The translations under genes were made by a program, and so were the position numbers. From Dryococelus australis (taxonomy: Eukaryota > Arthropoda > Insecta > Phasmatodea > Phasmatidae), in contig CM057002.1 in NCBI GenBank assembly GCA_029891345.1, positions 20,536,295 to 20,600,294 of the forward strand: a stretch of 64,000 nucleotides of DNA. Reading direction: 5' to 3'. Each line of letters opens with the position of its first letter. The stretch's first letter is position 1. A model generated the notes under the pieces. It was given only the letters and a program-made list of their open reading frames with translations, made no database searches and was not told where the DNA came from. Shown here piece after piece: positions 13,554-24,837 of the stretch.

Positions 13554-13961
13554 AGGCTGTTCACGGTAAAATGAGCACTTTTGAAATTTCTGCTTATGAT
13601 CTACTTGTATGCACTTGCGTACTCTTCCACCTTACATAAAACTAACGTTGCCATGGGCTTCATCACTGTATTCATTGGTCGGTTAAGTGAAACTGTCAAA
13701 TTATTAGGAAAACATATCTGCTCATTTTTACACTTTCGTGCATTAAAAAAAAAGAAAGCGAAAGAAATAATTCGAGTTATCGCAAATGGTTACCTATAAC
13801 TTTTTATTTGACGTTAGGATAAGGAACTACTTTCCACCCATCGTTACCAACTTTACTGAGCGAATGTCACTCAGTGCACCAATTAAAATATATGCAGGTA
13901 GGGGCAGTGACTTTTTTTTAAGGTTCATTTCAGAAGTGCTCACCTTATCGTGAACAGTCCT
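13554..13961 (+). mobile_element. M1 TIR element, full length
   Basis: The left end AGGCTGTTCACGGTAAAATG and the right end CACCTTATCGTGAACAGTCC are inverted repeats. The interior has the family blocks GCACTTTTGAAATT, TTCATTGGTCGGTTAAGTG and CGTTACCAACTTTACTG. The 3' TIR has small changes. Confidence 0.9.
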
Positions 13962-14528
13962 TACGAGCCATAATATCTGTTACAGCCCGAAATCACACGA
14001 TGTTTTTTTTTCCTGTTTATCCCGCCTTATAAATGAAAATTTGTTAGTCCCAGGGAGTGCACCGCCAGAACCAGTCTTATTACCCGCGAAATTGGGGATC
14101 TCTCCCTTCCGCAAATTCGAGTGGCGTGGGAAGCTGTAAATTATCGCAAGACATCGTTTAACTGGTTCCAGCTAGCAAGCACGTGAGGTCAGGCGCTGCG
14201 TACTGATGTCTTTATTTATTGTAATGGCGGACACTTTGGCTGCAGGCCAGGGAACTGTGTTCTAGGGGCGGCGACTATGCTGCACTCGTTCGCAACCCCC
14301 CCCCCCCCCCCACCTTTTCCCTCCACCGGAATTAGGGCTGTGGAGTGGGTGGGCAGGTCCCTGACAGTAACTTTTTATTTATCGTGTGTGATTGGCCCGG
14401 TGCACCCCGTCGCTTCTTGGGTCACTTGTATGCCGGGAAATGTGAAACCTTGTGCTCGCTCCACTCGAGTAGGGTGGAGTGGGGAGATTTGGTCTTAAAC
14501 AAAACTTTTCAATGATGACTACAAAATT
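13962..14528. other. Unrecognised stretch with a C run
   Basis: Contains a C homopolymer near 14297-14311 inside a GC-richer patch. A 73-codon frame crosses the C run and has no recognisable content. Confidence 0.4.
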
Positions 14529-14532
14529 GTGT

Positions 14533-15938
14533 TGTAACACCACAAACTATGACTACTTCACAGTTGTTAGAAGGCTTGAGTACGCAAATAAGTAAAATGA
14601 GATGAGTTAGTTGTGTATATAAAATGAGATGAGTTAGTTGTGTATATAAAATGAGATGAGTTAGTTGTGTATATTTATGTATTCCTCGGCTATGGGGAAT
14701 AGAATTTCTGTTCAAGATATTCCAGAAGGGAACCAAACAAACAATTATGAGCTTATATGAAGAAAAAAACACCTTAAAATTCTTTATTGCAATTAATACT
14801 AGAACAAGTTATTAATAATCTCAGTATTCAATTTCTGTTACATTAAATATATTTAGTAAAATTCTGGATCAATGGACAAATCAATTATTATATTCGTGAG
14901 ATCAAAACTCCAAATTATATCATACAATAAAAATAATATTTTCACCTCTAAAACGCTAAAGTTAATGAATTTATCGTAAATTACTTTTAAATTTTAAACC
15001 ATTACTACACCAGCCGGAAGGACTGCCGCTGAACATTTGCTCAAAATAGCAGGACTAATCATGCTTTAAACGAAAAATGGTGTCAACAATTATTTAGCTT
15101 TTCGTGCATGCCAAAACTTATCTGGCGACGACACTGTGTGGTAACTCTGCTGTTCCGCTGCGTGCGGTACTCCTGGAGTCGCAGATCAGTAGATGGTAGA
15201 CGTCCCGATATCGCTCTGCAACCAGGACCTCATGGTGTCGAACCCCGGACTGGAAAACTGGACGGCGATGAGGTAGGCGGATGCTCCCTCAAACTCTGGA
15301 CGGCGTACTATTCCCTGGATTTGTTCTGGGGACTTCAGATGGTCCTGGAACTGGTCCCTCTCGAATCCGTCGCTCAACTTACATCGTCCTAACGTACAAC
15401 TTAACCACACTTCATTGATGGAACCATATTTCCCGGGCTCGTTATTTCTTGTGCATTTGTTTTCTTCCAAGAGTCACCTTAATCAAATATTATTCAACTT
15501 GCCTTGTTTTAATACGTAGCTATTTTAATTGTTCAAATTTTACCAGTCATAAATAGCCATAAATCTTGAGAAATCCTGGAGCCCTTGGTGTTCCACATCA
15601 TTCTGTCGAGGAGGTTACTTTTAGAATCAATTTTTGAGGCTCAATTTTGCTGATTGTTCAAAATAAATAATATTTGGTTTTTCCCGGCTGGTGTAACGTG
15701 ATTTAACGAGAACATAATAACTACTATTAAATTAACAAAACAATTTCCCTGGCTTAGACAGAAACTCATGAGTAAATGTGACAAAATTTCACCCTACACA
15801 ACAGTACAACTGTCAAAATAAACACTCTTACATGCTAAATCCATGCAAAACAGTGCACACATGAAACATTTGTGAAATTACATTAAATCAAAGACATTAA
15901 AAGTATTATCAAAACATTTGCAAAATTGAAGTGTTACA
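14533..15938. mobile_element. Solo LTR, 1406 bp, with GTGT target duplication
   Basis: The block starts TGTAACACCAC and ends GTGTTACA, so it has the TG...CA termini of a retroviral-type LTR. It is flanked by the 4-bp direct repeat GTGT at 14529-14532 and 15939-15942. A second copy of 1403 bp lies at 55859-57261. Shared landmarks are CCTCGGCT near 14690, the CACCAGCC/GGCTGGTGTA pair (15010 and 15690), AACTGTCAAAATAAA near 15810 and ATTGAAGTGTTACA at the end. No gag or pol sequence and no partner LTR is present beside it, so it is a solo LTR. A GC-rich inner part (15110-15470) has a 94-codon open minus frame, perhaps a 5'-UTR-type LTR region. A 4-bp duplication fits Gypsy-like elements, but the superfamily is not provable here. 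Confidence 0.8.
14592..14672. repeat. 27-bp tandem repeat, 3 copies, inside the solo LTR
   Basis: AAAATGAGATGAGTTAGTTG plus GTGTATAT repeats three times without change. It is absent from the second LTR copy, so it expanded after the two diverged. Confidence 0.9.
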
Positions 15939-16119
15939 GTGTTGTCGCTGATTACACGAACACTTTACTATTGTAATGAAAATTAAAAAAAAAAAATAAT
16001 TTCAGTCACTGGAAATAATTTGGTAGCCCACACAAAAGATAATTAATGGTACTGTGTACAGAAACTTTAAAAATTACGGTAATAAATTCACGTCACAATG
16101 CATGTAATTATTCCTGTGT

Positions 16120-16320
16120 CTTTTATTGTGGGGACATTTAAAGGCACTTGTGGATGCAGCCCCAGTGGACGATGCGGGCAACCTCCATAACCAAAATGTA
16201 GTGGGTTGCGAAACAATAAGGAATTTTCCAAGGATTCATCAACGCATCCGGGTGTCCATGCAACGGCGGGTTGAGGCCTGTGTTCGTGCTGATAGATGTC
16301 ATTTTGAACATTTCCTTTAG
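16120..16320 (+). pseudogene. C-terminal fragment of a Tc1/mariner-like transposase
   Basis: The frame reads LLWGHLKALVDAAPVDDA, then GCETIRNFPRIHQRIRVSM, then QRRVEACVRADRCHFEHFL and a stop. This is the C-terminus typical of insect mariner-like DDE transposases: the block WGHLK..V after the last catalytic Asp, the IR..PGIF.RVR.SM region, and a final GHFEHLL-type end. The usual GGHFEHLL has become RCHFEHFL. Upstream of 16120 there is no transposase sequence, so the catalytic domain and HTH domain are gone. Only about 65 of roughly 350 residues remain. No TIRs were found around it. Assignment to the family rests on motif recall, not on a search. Confidence 0.75.
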
Positions 16321-17027
16321 TGCCGATGATAAGCTTTCACACATATGTAAGTAATTCGTGTGCAGTTCCTACTGATCTAGGTGTAGTCCCGTAGTGTGAG
16401 GTGTCATGTATAAATCAAACGAACGCTGCGATGGCATTCCACAGTATCATGATCCAGTCCGCGGGCCATACACTGTAAATTATGTATTATGAGCTGTAGT
16501 AAAGAAATGAAGCGTTTGCAAACCTATGCCCACAAAACATTTTTTCATTCTCCAGATGTGAGGAATGTTTGCCCAAAGTATTGTCATGCAGTTTTGCAAC
16601 AGCCTGCATATTTCGCTGGTGATTCTTAGAACTGAGAGTGGAAGAGCACTGGAGGCTCGCGACAACAAGATTGGGGCTTTCTTACTTGTCAACTGGTAAG
16701 TCACCTGGACATGTGCTGACTGAGTGGACATACTTATGGTCCTTTCCAACGAGAGTCGTGCCGAATTTAACACCGAGTTGGACCCTGGAATGTTCTTACT
16801 GGTGACCCGAACCATGATCGACTTTGCACGGAGTCGTCGCGACGCTGGACGCCTAGCCACCGCGTCTTCTCAGCCGAGTCTAGTTAACCGTGCATATTCG
16901 AACACGACTTACACCACCAGTACACTCGCGCAGCCGTAGTGGTTTTTGACGCGAACACGTCTTATAAAACAGGCCGACACATCGGGGTTGTAGGACGGAA
17001 ACTGCCACGCAACGTTTGCAGGGTGAC
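16321..17027. other. Unrecognised stretch
   Basis: A 126-codon minus frame (16480-16860) has an S/R-rich sequence with no known motif and a 71-codon frame opposite it. I do not support a gene here. Confidence 0.4.
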
Positions 17028-17030
17028 TAA

Positions 17031-17574
17031 CGGCCTGTTGCACCATCGTGGTTTGAAACTCGATCTGAGATCGTATCCAAGATCGATACCGAAAAACTGT
17101 TACACCATTCGAGATCAGAGCTGGACTGGAGATCAAGATTAAGTTAATTTCGAACCGCCGGAATTGGCGGTTTGAAATCTCGATCCGACATCAGCAGCCA
17201 TCGTCAACAAATGTAGTTTGATAATACGCCAACAGATAGGACTACGTTTGATTGTTTTCTTGGGAAATTAAAACAACATTGTACGTACTTGAATATTATT
17301 CAGTAAAATTCGTGCAAGAATAATTCACTTAAAACTGATAAAAGATCGCACATCTAGTTCTACCTAGTTCCATGTCGGCATATATTACGAACGAATAGAA
17401 AAATTTGTCTCATACTTAATATCGATCTCTCCAAGATCGACGACTTTGAGATCCAGAATCATGAAATTTCGTTGGTGCAACACTTTTGCATTGGAACAAA
17501 GATCAAACTGGATTCTGCTACGGAACTAGGCTCATTCGATCTCGGATCGGATACCATGTTGGTGCAACCGGCCC
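17031..17574. mobile_element. PIF/Harbinger-like MITE, 544 bp, TAA target duplication
   Basis: The left end CGGCCTGTTGCACCATCG and the inverted right end (read inward GGGCCGGTTGCACCAACATG) form TIRs. The flanks carry TAA on both sides (17028-17030 and 17575-17577), a TWA-type 3-bp duplication usual for PIF/Harbinger. The interior is rich in GATCGA/GATCTC motifs and has no transposase. Confidence 0.75.
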
Positions 17575-17577
17575 TAA

Positions 17578-17994
17578 ATAACGCGATTGAAACACTGCAA
17601 ATGTGGCCTCCTTCAGTCTGGCGCATGACCTCGATGTGAGTTCAAGTTGATGCGCAGGTGGGGGCCGGCAGCGACTGGCAGAAATTTTGGGCGCGGGTGA
17701 AAATTTCCAAGCAGCGTATATCGCGACTCTAATGTGCTAACGCACTGATTTTGGCGCCAAACGAAATACCTCGTCTAGGTATGTCGACTTAAAACATAAA
17801 ATACACGTTTCAGTCTTCGTTTATTTCACATAATCCCCATATACCAAAGACGAGTGGGCATTTATGTAACACCAACAAAACGTGAACGTTCTGCCTCAAC
17901 TGGCGTGCAGGGTGCGGCCCCCGAAAAGGGGAATTCACGCCTTTGTAGGCTGGGAGGGGAAAATAGCATAATAAGTCAGTGTGATGGTAGATAA
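17578..17994. other. Unrecognised stretch
   Basis: About 420 bases of mixed composition between two MITEs; no open frame or repeat recognised. Confidence 0.4.
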
Positions 17995-18412
17995 AGGTTG
18001 TTCACGATAAAGTGAGCACTTTTGAAATTAATCTTTAAAAAAAAGTCACTTCCTCTGCCTGCATATATTTTAATGGGTGCACCGAGTGATATTCTCCCAG
18101 CAAAGTCGGTAAAGATGGATGGATAGTAGTTCCATATCTTAACGTCAAATAAAAAGTGCTAGGTAACCATTTGTGATAACTTAAATTATTTCTGTCGCTT
18201 TCTGCTTTTTCAATACATAGAAATGTAAAAACGAGCAGATTTATCAAATATTTACTTTCCTAATAATTTCACAGTTTGACTTGACCGACGGATGAATAAA
18301 GTGATGAAGCCCATGGCAATGCTAATCTTACATATGATGGAAGAATACACAAAGTGCATACAAGTAGAACTTTAGCAGGGCTTTCAAAAGTGCTCATTTT
18401 ACCGTGAACGTA
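17995..18412 (-). mobile_element. M1 TIR element, full length
   Basis: The left end AGGTTGTTCACGATAAAGTG and the right end TCATTTTACCGTGAACG are inverted repeats. The 3' end is altered: after CCGTGAACG the sequence runs TATAGGCTGAACAGG instead of ending in AGCCT. Confidence 0.88.
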
Positions 18413-18744
18413 TAGGCTGAACAGGTGGGCTTTTAAACCTACACAATAAAATAACACACCAGTAAGGTAGTTGGTGATAAAATCTCAGCCATACGCCCAG
18501 TCGGGCGGAAGTGGAAGGAAACCATGAGGGTTTGGGGGGGGGGGGGGGGGTTGTCGATCGCGATCTCTGCATCCAGAGGGGAAACTCCATGAGGCTGGTT
18601 CAACTAGTGTTAGTTCAATAATATAAAGTCAAGCTGGGTTCGACAGTACCAACGACCCCGAAGTAGAGTTCATAGCCGATAGCGTTGCGTTGCGACTCCA
18701 GTGATGGCTTTGCAGCCGGGGACTGGAGCCCTGTGCTTTGATAT
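18413..18744. other. Short spacer with a G run
   Basis: Contains a G homopolymer at about 18533-18551 (assembly length uncertain). No gene seen. Confidence 0.4.
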
Positions 18745-19170
18745 AGGCTGTTCACGATCAAATGAGCATTATGAATGCCCTGCTTAAGATCTACATCTAC
18801 TTGTATACAATTTGTGTGTTCTTCCGCCTTGTGTAAAATTAGCATTGCCATGGGCCTCATCCCTTTATTCATGCGTCGGTCAAGTCTAACTGCGAAATTA
18901 TTAAAAATTTAATATTGTACAAATCTGCTCATTTTTACACTTCGATGCATTGAAAAATACAAAAAGCGGGAGAAATAATCTAAGTTTTCACAAAAGGTTA
19001 CCTGAGACTTTTTCTTCAACGTTAATATATGGAACCACTTTCCCCGCCATCGTTGCCAACTTTACTGGACACATGTCACTCATCGCGCCCGTTAAAATAC
19101 ATGCAGATAGAGGCAGTGACTTTTCTCTAACGTTGATTTCAAAAGTGCTCACTTTATCGCGAACAACCTT
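18745..19170 (+). mobile_element. M1 TIR element, full length
   Basis: Left end AGGCTGTTCACGATCAAATG after TAT; right end CTTTATCGCGAACAACCT followed by TTA. It is flanked by TA on both sides. The interior matches the family throughout, for example CGTTGCCAACTTTACTGG. Confidence 0.9.
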
Positions 19171-19721
19171 TACCAGAGAGCATATTACCTACTAACACAG
19201 GCATATCTACGTGAAACCTACAGTCAAAGGGCAACATCTTACTGTAATTTTTCTTTCGGCTTCTATAACAAAGTATTGTCAAGGCGACTTTTTATTCACA
19301 GTTGAGACAATGATACTGCCAACTGCGTAGATACCTTTTCGCAGAGAAAATAATGTGACAGTAATAACGAACTTCTACTCTCGCTGCTAAGGAGTGTGTT
19401 GTGTGTAAAAATTCGGACTCTTCCCGCCCGCAGTAATTTTCGTCTCTATAGGCAGTTAAAGAAACAGTTATCGTCCAGCGGGTTAAATAGAAGTAAGGGA
19501 GTACGTTCCCCGAGAATATTTTAATTCCGAGTTACTATTTGAGAAGTGGCACAGTAGTTTAATTTTATCATAGGAATGCGCACTATAGCGGGCAATAACT
19601 TGACAGAACGCTCTCGCATATCAGAAGGACCATACTTGCCACTTTTACACCTCTCTCCTTACTGTGGGCGCCTTCTTCGCCCAGACCCGAACGCAAGCGA
19701 AACTACGACAGTAGCATGTAA
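19171..19721. other. Unrecognised stretch
   Basis: About 550 bases between two M1 copies, of mixed composition. I see no open frame of note and no repeat family. Confidence 0.4.
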
Positions 19722-20700
19722 AGGCTGTTCACGATAAACTGAGCACTTTCAAAAGCCCTGCTTAAGATCTACTTCTACTCACATTCCGTACACTTCCGCT
19801 GTATGTAGAATTAGCATAGCCAAGGGCCAGGTCACTTTATTCACGCGTCGGTCAAATAAAACTGTAAAATTATTGGAAACGTAAGATTTTAAAATTTTAT
19901 GGATGCTTACGCTTACATGCATTAGAAATATTGGAAGTAAAACAAATAATTTCAATATTCTCAAATATTTGCCTAACACTTTTAATCCAAAGTTAAGGTG
20001 ATATCTCATGTGTTTTTATTTCTTTATCTGAAAGGCCTTTCGAAAAGTGCCCCCTTTAATGCAGTTATTAGTTGTCAAATCATTATAGTTTTCAAAATAT
20101 AACACTCAAAAGTCTTAATTTCCCGAATTCTGCAGCACACTTGGTTTTGCTCCGTGAAATGTTTTTCCAGTCAAATTGCATTTAGTGCAATCTCTATGGT
20201 GTTCAGAACATACTGATTCAGCATGAGTGGGATTTATAAACAAATGAGCTAGAATTGGCACTCTGAATTTTGTTGAAAAGAATGGTCAGACTTTTCGTAA
20301 ATACATTTTCGTTCATCCAAGCGAAACTGTTAACTAATTTAATAAATAGTTTTATAAACTGCAGAGGAAAAGTTGTTTTTGTTCCTTTCGTAGCTTGTAA
20401 CACAAACTCTGTATGCTGCCCATAGACTCTAATTCAACACTTCGAACCTGCTTATAACACTACTGTGTCAGAATTTGAGTGTTATATTTTGAAAACTACA
20501 ATGATTTGACAACTACAAACTGCATTAAGGGGGCACTTTTCGAAACCTTTCTCAGATAAAAAAAAATCACCTTAAGACATGGAAATAATTTCTCTCCGTC
20601 ATCATCAACCTTGCAGGGCTGATAAAATACATGCAAGTAGGGGCAGTAACATAATTTATAGGTTGATTTCAAAAGGGTTCACTTTACCGTGAACAACCTT
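19722..20700 (+). mobile_element. M1 TIR element split by a TTAA-target element
   Basis: The left arm (19722-19996) starts AGGCTGTTCACGATAAACTG. The right arm (20576-20700) ends CACTTTACCGTGAACAACCT. Between them sits a 575-bp element with its own TIRs. Joining the arms across the duplicated TTAA restores the family block (TTAAG then ATGG), so this M1 copy is older than the inserted element. Confidence 0.88.
19997..20571. mobile_element. 575-bp TTAA-target TIR element nested in M1
   Basis: Long imperfect TIRs: about 113 bp on the left (19997-20109) and 98 bp on the right (20474-20571). Both start GGTGAT and share CGAAAAGTGCCCCCTT and TAGTTGTCAAATCATT (right side read inverted). The target TTAA is duplicated at 19993-19996 and 20572-20575. 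TTAA duplication is the piggyBac habit, but GGTGAT is not a usual piggyBac terminus, so the superfamily is open. No transposase inside. Confidence 0.88.
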
Positions 20701-20962
20701 TATTGAACTATACTCCAGAATTTCCATCAATAAAATATGGTCACCGCTTCAAGTACCATATATAGACACATCGCATCGAGAACACTGTACGCCAGTTCAG
20801 AGCCTTGCGCATAGAGGTGATGGTGCAATTGTTGCTCGTGTTTAGTGTAGCCCTTATTGCACTTGCACTTCTGTACCTCATACTTGAAAATAGCTCCAGG
20901 TATGTCGGCACCTTTATTCACTTCATTCCCATCTTCACTTTCAGCGGCCATTGGTTGCTATG

Positions 20963-21245
20963 ACGCCGCGGTGGTGTAGTGGTTAGACTACTCGCCTCTC
21001 ACCTAGACGAACCGGGGTTCAATTTCCGGCGGGGCCACCTCCTGATTTTAGCATGTCGGAATCGTGCCGGACGATGCCGCCGTTCGGCGGGTCTCCTCGG
21101 CAATATCCCGTTTCCCCCGCCCTTTCACCCACGTCGGCTCTCAAGACCTCGGTGTTAAGAGCTGCCCAAATCTCTTAACTCACTCACCACTGGTTTCTAG
21201 CAAGTCCCTTCACCCGGCCTTGTTTTTGTAGCGGCTGCTTGGGAG
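20963..21245 (+). mobile_element. SINE1, tRNA-derived SINE
   Basis: The tRNA-like head has box A TGGTGTAGTGG and box B GGGTTCAATTTC. The body follows (GGAATCGTGCCGG, CGGCGGGTCTCCTCGG) and then a tail with GGTGTTAAGAGCTGCC and AAATCTCTTAACTCACTCAC. This copy and the one at 25701 keep the most complete heads. Confidence 0.82.
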
Positions 21246-21274
21246 ATGTTTCGTTACGAGACGAAACGTTATCG

Positions 21275-21302
21275 GGGGGGGGGGGGGGGGGAGAGAGAGA
21301 GA
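21275..21302. repeat. G homopolymer and GA microsatellite
   Basis: A G run followed by GAGAGAGAGA. True length is uncertain in any assembly. Confidence 0.8.
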
Positions 21303-22020
21303 AATTGGTTTTTAAAGCTCACTTCTTGTTAACTTCGGTTCCAAGCAGAGAGTATCTGAACGACGCAAGTGGCTCGTAGCGTGAGACATCCCGAACAAAA
21401 AACTGGTCGCTTCTTCAGCGTAGTTCTGGTCGTTCAAGCGTCGAAACATGTGCTTGGGAGCTGACGTGAGAAACGTCAGCTCCCAAGAGAAACGTCAGAA
21501 ACGCCTTTCAGGTTCCATGTCCAAGATTGTGCTCGTGTTGAATACGACGAAAACTATTTGACTGCGTTGCGTCAAAGCGACTACTGCGGTTTACGTGATC
21601 CGCCTATAGGCGACGGAGCAAAGGCTGTTGGAGCGTTATAGGATACTGAGTAACGCTTTACTATGAAAACTAATCATTGCTATCGCACTGTGTAACACAC
21701 AGTTGTGCAGTTAGTTTTTAATGGTACCGTAAACTGGAATTACTACGCCCTCTTCAGCGGTAACTTTGCACCACTTAAATGTTTGTTTTGGCGTAATTTT
21801 GTAAATGGGCAGGAAAATGCGCAGGTGTACTTTAAACATTGAATCATATAAACCAGGGGACGGGCCCGCGGAATCCGCGGGCTAAGCCACCGTCGGCGAA
21901 GAAGGTAATCGTACAAAATAGTTGTTATGGTACAGTGTTGTATGGGAACTCCGGCACGTGCTCGCTCCCACATCCCATCTTGTAGTTGCAAACTTAATAC
22001 TTAAGACTTAACACATAAGA
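21303..22020. other. Unrecognised stretch with a perfect hairpin
   Basis: A perfect inverted repeat lies at 21453-21487: arm CTTGGGAGCTGACGT, 5-base loop GAGAA, arm ACGTCAGCTCCCAAG. No gene is apparent; an 82-codon minus frame (21743-21991) has no recognisable content. Confidence 0.7.
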
Positions 22021-22125
22021 CTTAAGCCTTAACACACAAGACTTAAGACTTAACACGAAAGACTCAAAATACATGACTTAAGACGTAGCACTTAAGACTT
22101 AAGTCTTAACACTTAAGACGCAATA
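21991..22125. repeat. Degenerate CTTAAGACTTAACA tandem repeat
   Basis: Variants of ACTTAAGACTTAACAC repeat with irregular 10-22 bp spacing and insertions. CTTAAG is palindromic, so the stretch is also self-complementary. Confidence 0.8.
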
Positions 22126-23440
22126 TTTGGGTTGGATTATAGAAGAACTTCTTTCCAATTGAATCGGCCGAAAAAATGCGCCTTCCAGGCCTAAAAGGAG
22201 GTGCGAAACGCAACCCTCCAGTCACAGCATCTCCTCCCGGGTTGGGGGGAGTGGGAAGGGAGGGATCGATAGCCGAAGGTCCAAAGGTGTGCATCAGTTT
22301 GGTTCCACCCTTCCACCCCTCAATGGGGGTGGAGCGCTGCGCGCCCTAAGAAAAGTTTCGTTTTTGATTAATTAAGTGACTCAGGTAAAGTTTGTTACTC
22401 CGTCGCTAAATGGTACCAAAAGGAAAATTCTGAGTTTTACAAAGTTATCCGTGTAGGTGCAAAGTGACCACAGTTTACGGTATTGCAAGCAAATTAGTAA
22501 ATTAAACCTAAAACTTTTATTTAAGAAAAAAGTTCGTCCTTTCACGAACTTGGTCACGACAAAGCAGTCGTAGTATTACGTGATCGCAGAGGAAAAGGTC
22601 TCCGTATTTTTAAAAGTTTGTTTAACATAAGAAAACTGTGTGCATATTTTCGATTAAGGTTTCTGGAATAGCTTTTTTCTAGCATACCTTAGGCTTCCCT
22701 TGTTTATTTTTTACAAGTTTTTTGATGCATTTTATTTGTGTGTTCCCGCCAGAAAAGAGCAAAACTCTAATTACGTAAGAATGAGGGTTTTTTTTTTTAG
22801 TTTGCTGCAAATTACATTATGTGTAATATGTAATATGTAAAGTTTTAACATAAAATTACGAATATTTTGCTGTTAATGAAACGTTAATTGCTATGAAAAT
22901 ATCTGGGTATCCGTGAATTTCTGAAATATAAAATAAAAAGCTGAATTTTAACTACTCAATATAGGCCTACTTTGATGGGGTTTAATTTATTGACTCTATA
23001 TTTTAATTAATAAAATCTTCACATACTGCAATAGTTGATACAAATTATAGTATTCGGATAAGCAATTTATGCCAATTTTTTAATATTAACGTACCGTATA
23101 GAAACCACAAAATCGGTAGATTTCAAAATAAAAATTTATAATATATTGATATCTGCAAAATTATTATAAAATCAAAACAAAACCATTTGATGAATTTTAA
23201 TCTAATCTCATTTTCTTAAATGCTTCTGTTTAAAGTTTCGTAAAAAAAAAATTCGTTTTTTTTTTTTCCTTCCCGATATGTATATGTTAATATTATAGAG
23301 TTGTAGAGAGTATTATTTTGTTAATTTGAAGGCAATTATACTGTCGTATTCACTGCTTATGTGGTTTTTGTCCCTAATGTCAAACTAAAGTAAAGAAATG
23401 TCTAATTTAAAACAACATACTCTATTGCTGTGCGCGATAG
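22126..23440. other. Unrecognised, GC-richer then strongly AT-rich
   Basis: A GC-richer patch (22140-22350) is followed by about 1.1 kb of AT-rich DNA with T and A runs. No gene or TE family identified. Confidence 0.4.
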
Positions 23441-23600
23441 TTATAGCCCGTTCAAGTTAATCGAGCACTCTCTAGAGACCTGCTCAGGACTTACTTTCAT
23501 TTTCATTTTGTATTCTTCCGTTGCATGTAATATTAACGTTGCATTTGAAAGACTCGCTTTATTCATATGCTATCGAACTGAAAAAAAGAAACATTTTAAA
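23441..23600 (+). mobile_element. Degenerate, truncated M1 copy
   Basis: The 5' part of M1 is recognisable (GCCCGTTCAAGTTAA, CGAGCACT, GACCTGCTCAGGACTTACTT, TATTCTTCCGTTGCATGTAA, GCTTTATTCATATG). No 3' end. The most diverged copy in the window. Confidence 0.6.
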
Positions 23601-23910
23601 TGCGTTAATAATACGCAAAATAATGCCCTTATGTACTAGTTGAGACGTGTAAGTAGCCATCTGTTGGCTACCCTGGGTCTACCTTTAGCGGCCGACAATA
23701 GTTGGCAATCCCACTCATTTGTTTGGTCGTCATTATTCATGGTGGTAAATGGCACCATCGGGCTTCCTTGCTGCATTTCGGCTATTTATCGCGATGTTGA
23801 AGTATCTGCGTGCCATCCAGATGACAGAAGATCTGGCCCGGAGAACCAGCATATAAAACAGGTAACTCGAAATTTACATATTGCATCTTATTACGTCAAG
23901 TATTAGGCTC

Positions 23911-24080
23911 GGTTCACAATTGAAAGCTGAGCAGTAAGCACAGAACATGGACCGTGTGCACTAGAATTAACTGCCATGTTTTCGAACCTATTGGTTCACA
24001 ATTGAAAGCTGAACAGTAAGCACAGAACATGGACCGTGTGCACCAGAATTAACTGCCATGTTTTCGAACCTATTGGTTCA
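23911..24080. repeat. 82-bp tandem duplication, 2 copies
   Basis: The unit beginning GGTTCACAATTGAAAGCTGA and ending CGAACCTATT occurs at 23911 and again at 23993 with two or three differences. It is a recent local duplication. Confidence 0.9.
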
Positions 24081-24837
24081 CGACTGCGCATAACAGGTCG
24101 TGCTCACGAGAGTACCCGACATTCTTCACAAAGGAAATGCGTTACGTTCAATTTCTTGTGCAGGCGCATGGAGCAACAGCCAATCAGACCAGAGTATAAT
24201 ATTATCAACGAAGTTATTACGCTGCAGAATGGAAGATATGTCGCAAGATATAAATTTACGGGAAGTAGCGGCTGACAGTTTTCAAGCAGGATTTTTTTTT
24301 TTCTAATTTATCCACATTTTTACTACCGCAATAGAAAATAATTTAAAGAAAAGCGAAAATTCGAAATATTTTACATTTTTGTCTTTTTTCAACGCAATGA
24401 TACAATCTGTTAAGAAAAACCATTATTGATAGACACTGCCAACTGATGTCAGATTCCTCGCAAAATTTGATTGGCTAAAAAAAAATACATAATTCATTTA
24501 ATTGAGGATAAATTTTGCACAAGAAGTCTTGTCGTATGAGTGTCGTATTGCTATGTGCTAAGCTTTGTGCCTAGGTATTTGATTTGTGAACCCACCGTTA
24601 GGACTATTTTTTACTAATTCATTGTGCCAACTTAACGGCATATGCAGGATGTTTTTGAAATGAGTGTAGATATTTTGGGGAATGTAAGGGGGGGGAGTAA
24701 AGACGAGTGCTTTGATGCAATGAAGATGATGTCGGAAATTCACCCTTATGATGCAAATAAAATAAAACGCAAGACGCACTGTTGCTGTTAAAGATGCACT
24801 CGTGGGTAAACAGCGAGTGTCTCGTCTGTCCTTACGG
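24081..24837. other. Unrecognised stretch
   Basis: AT-rich. CACTGCCAACTGATGTCAG at about 24437 resembles the TIR of the element at 27041-27450, so a decayed relative may lie here; I cannot define its ends. Confidence 0.35.
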
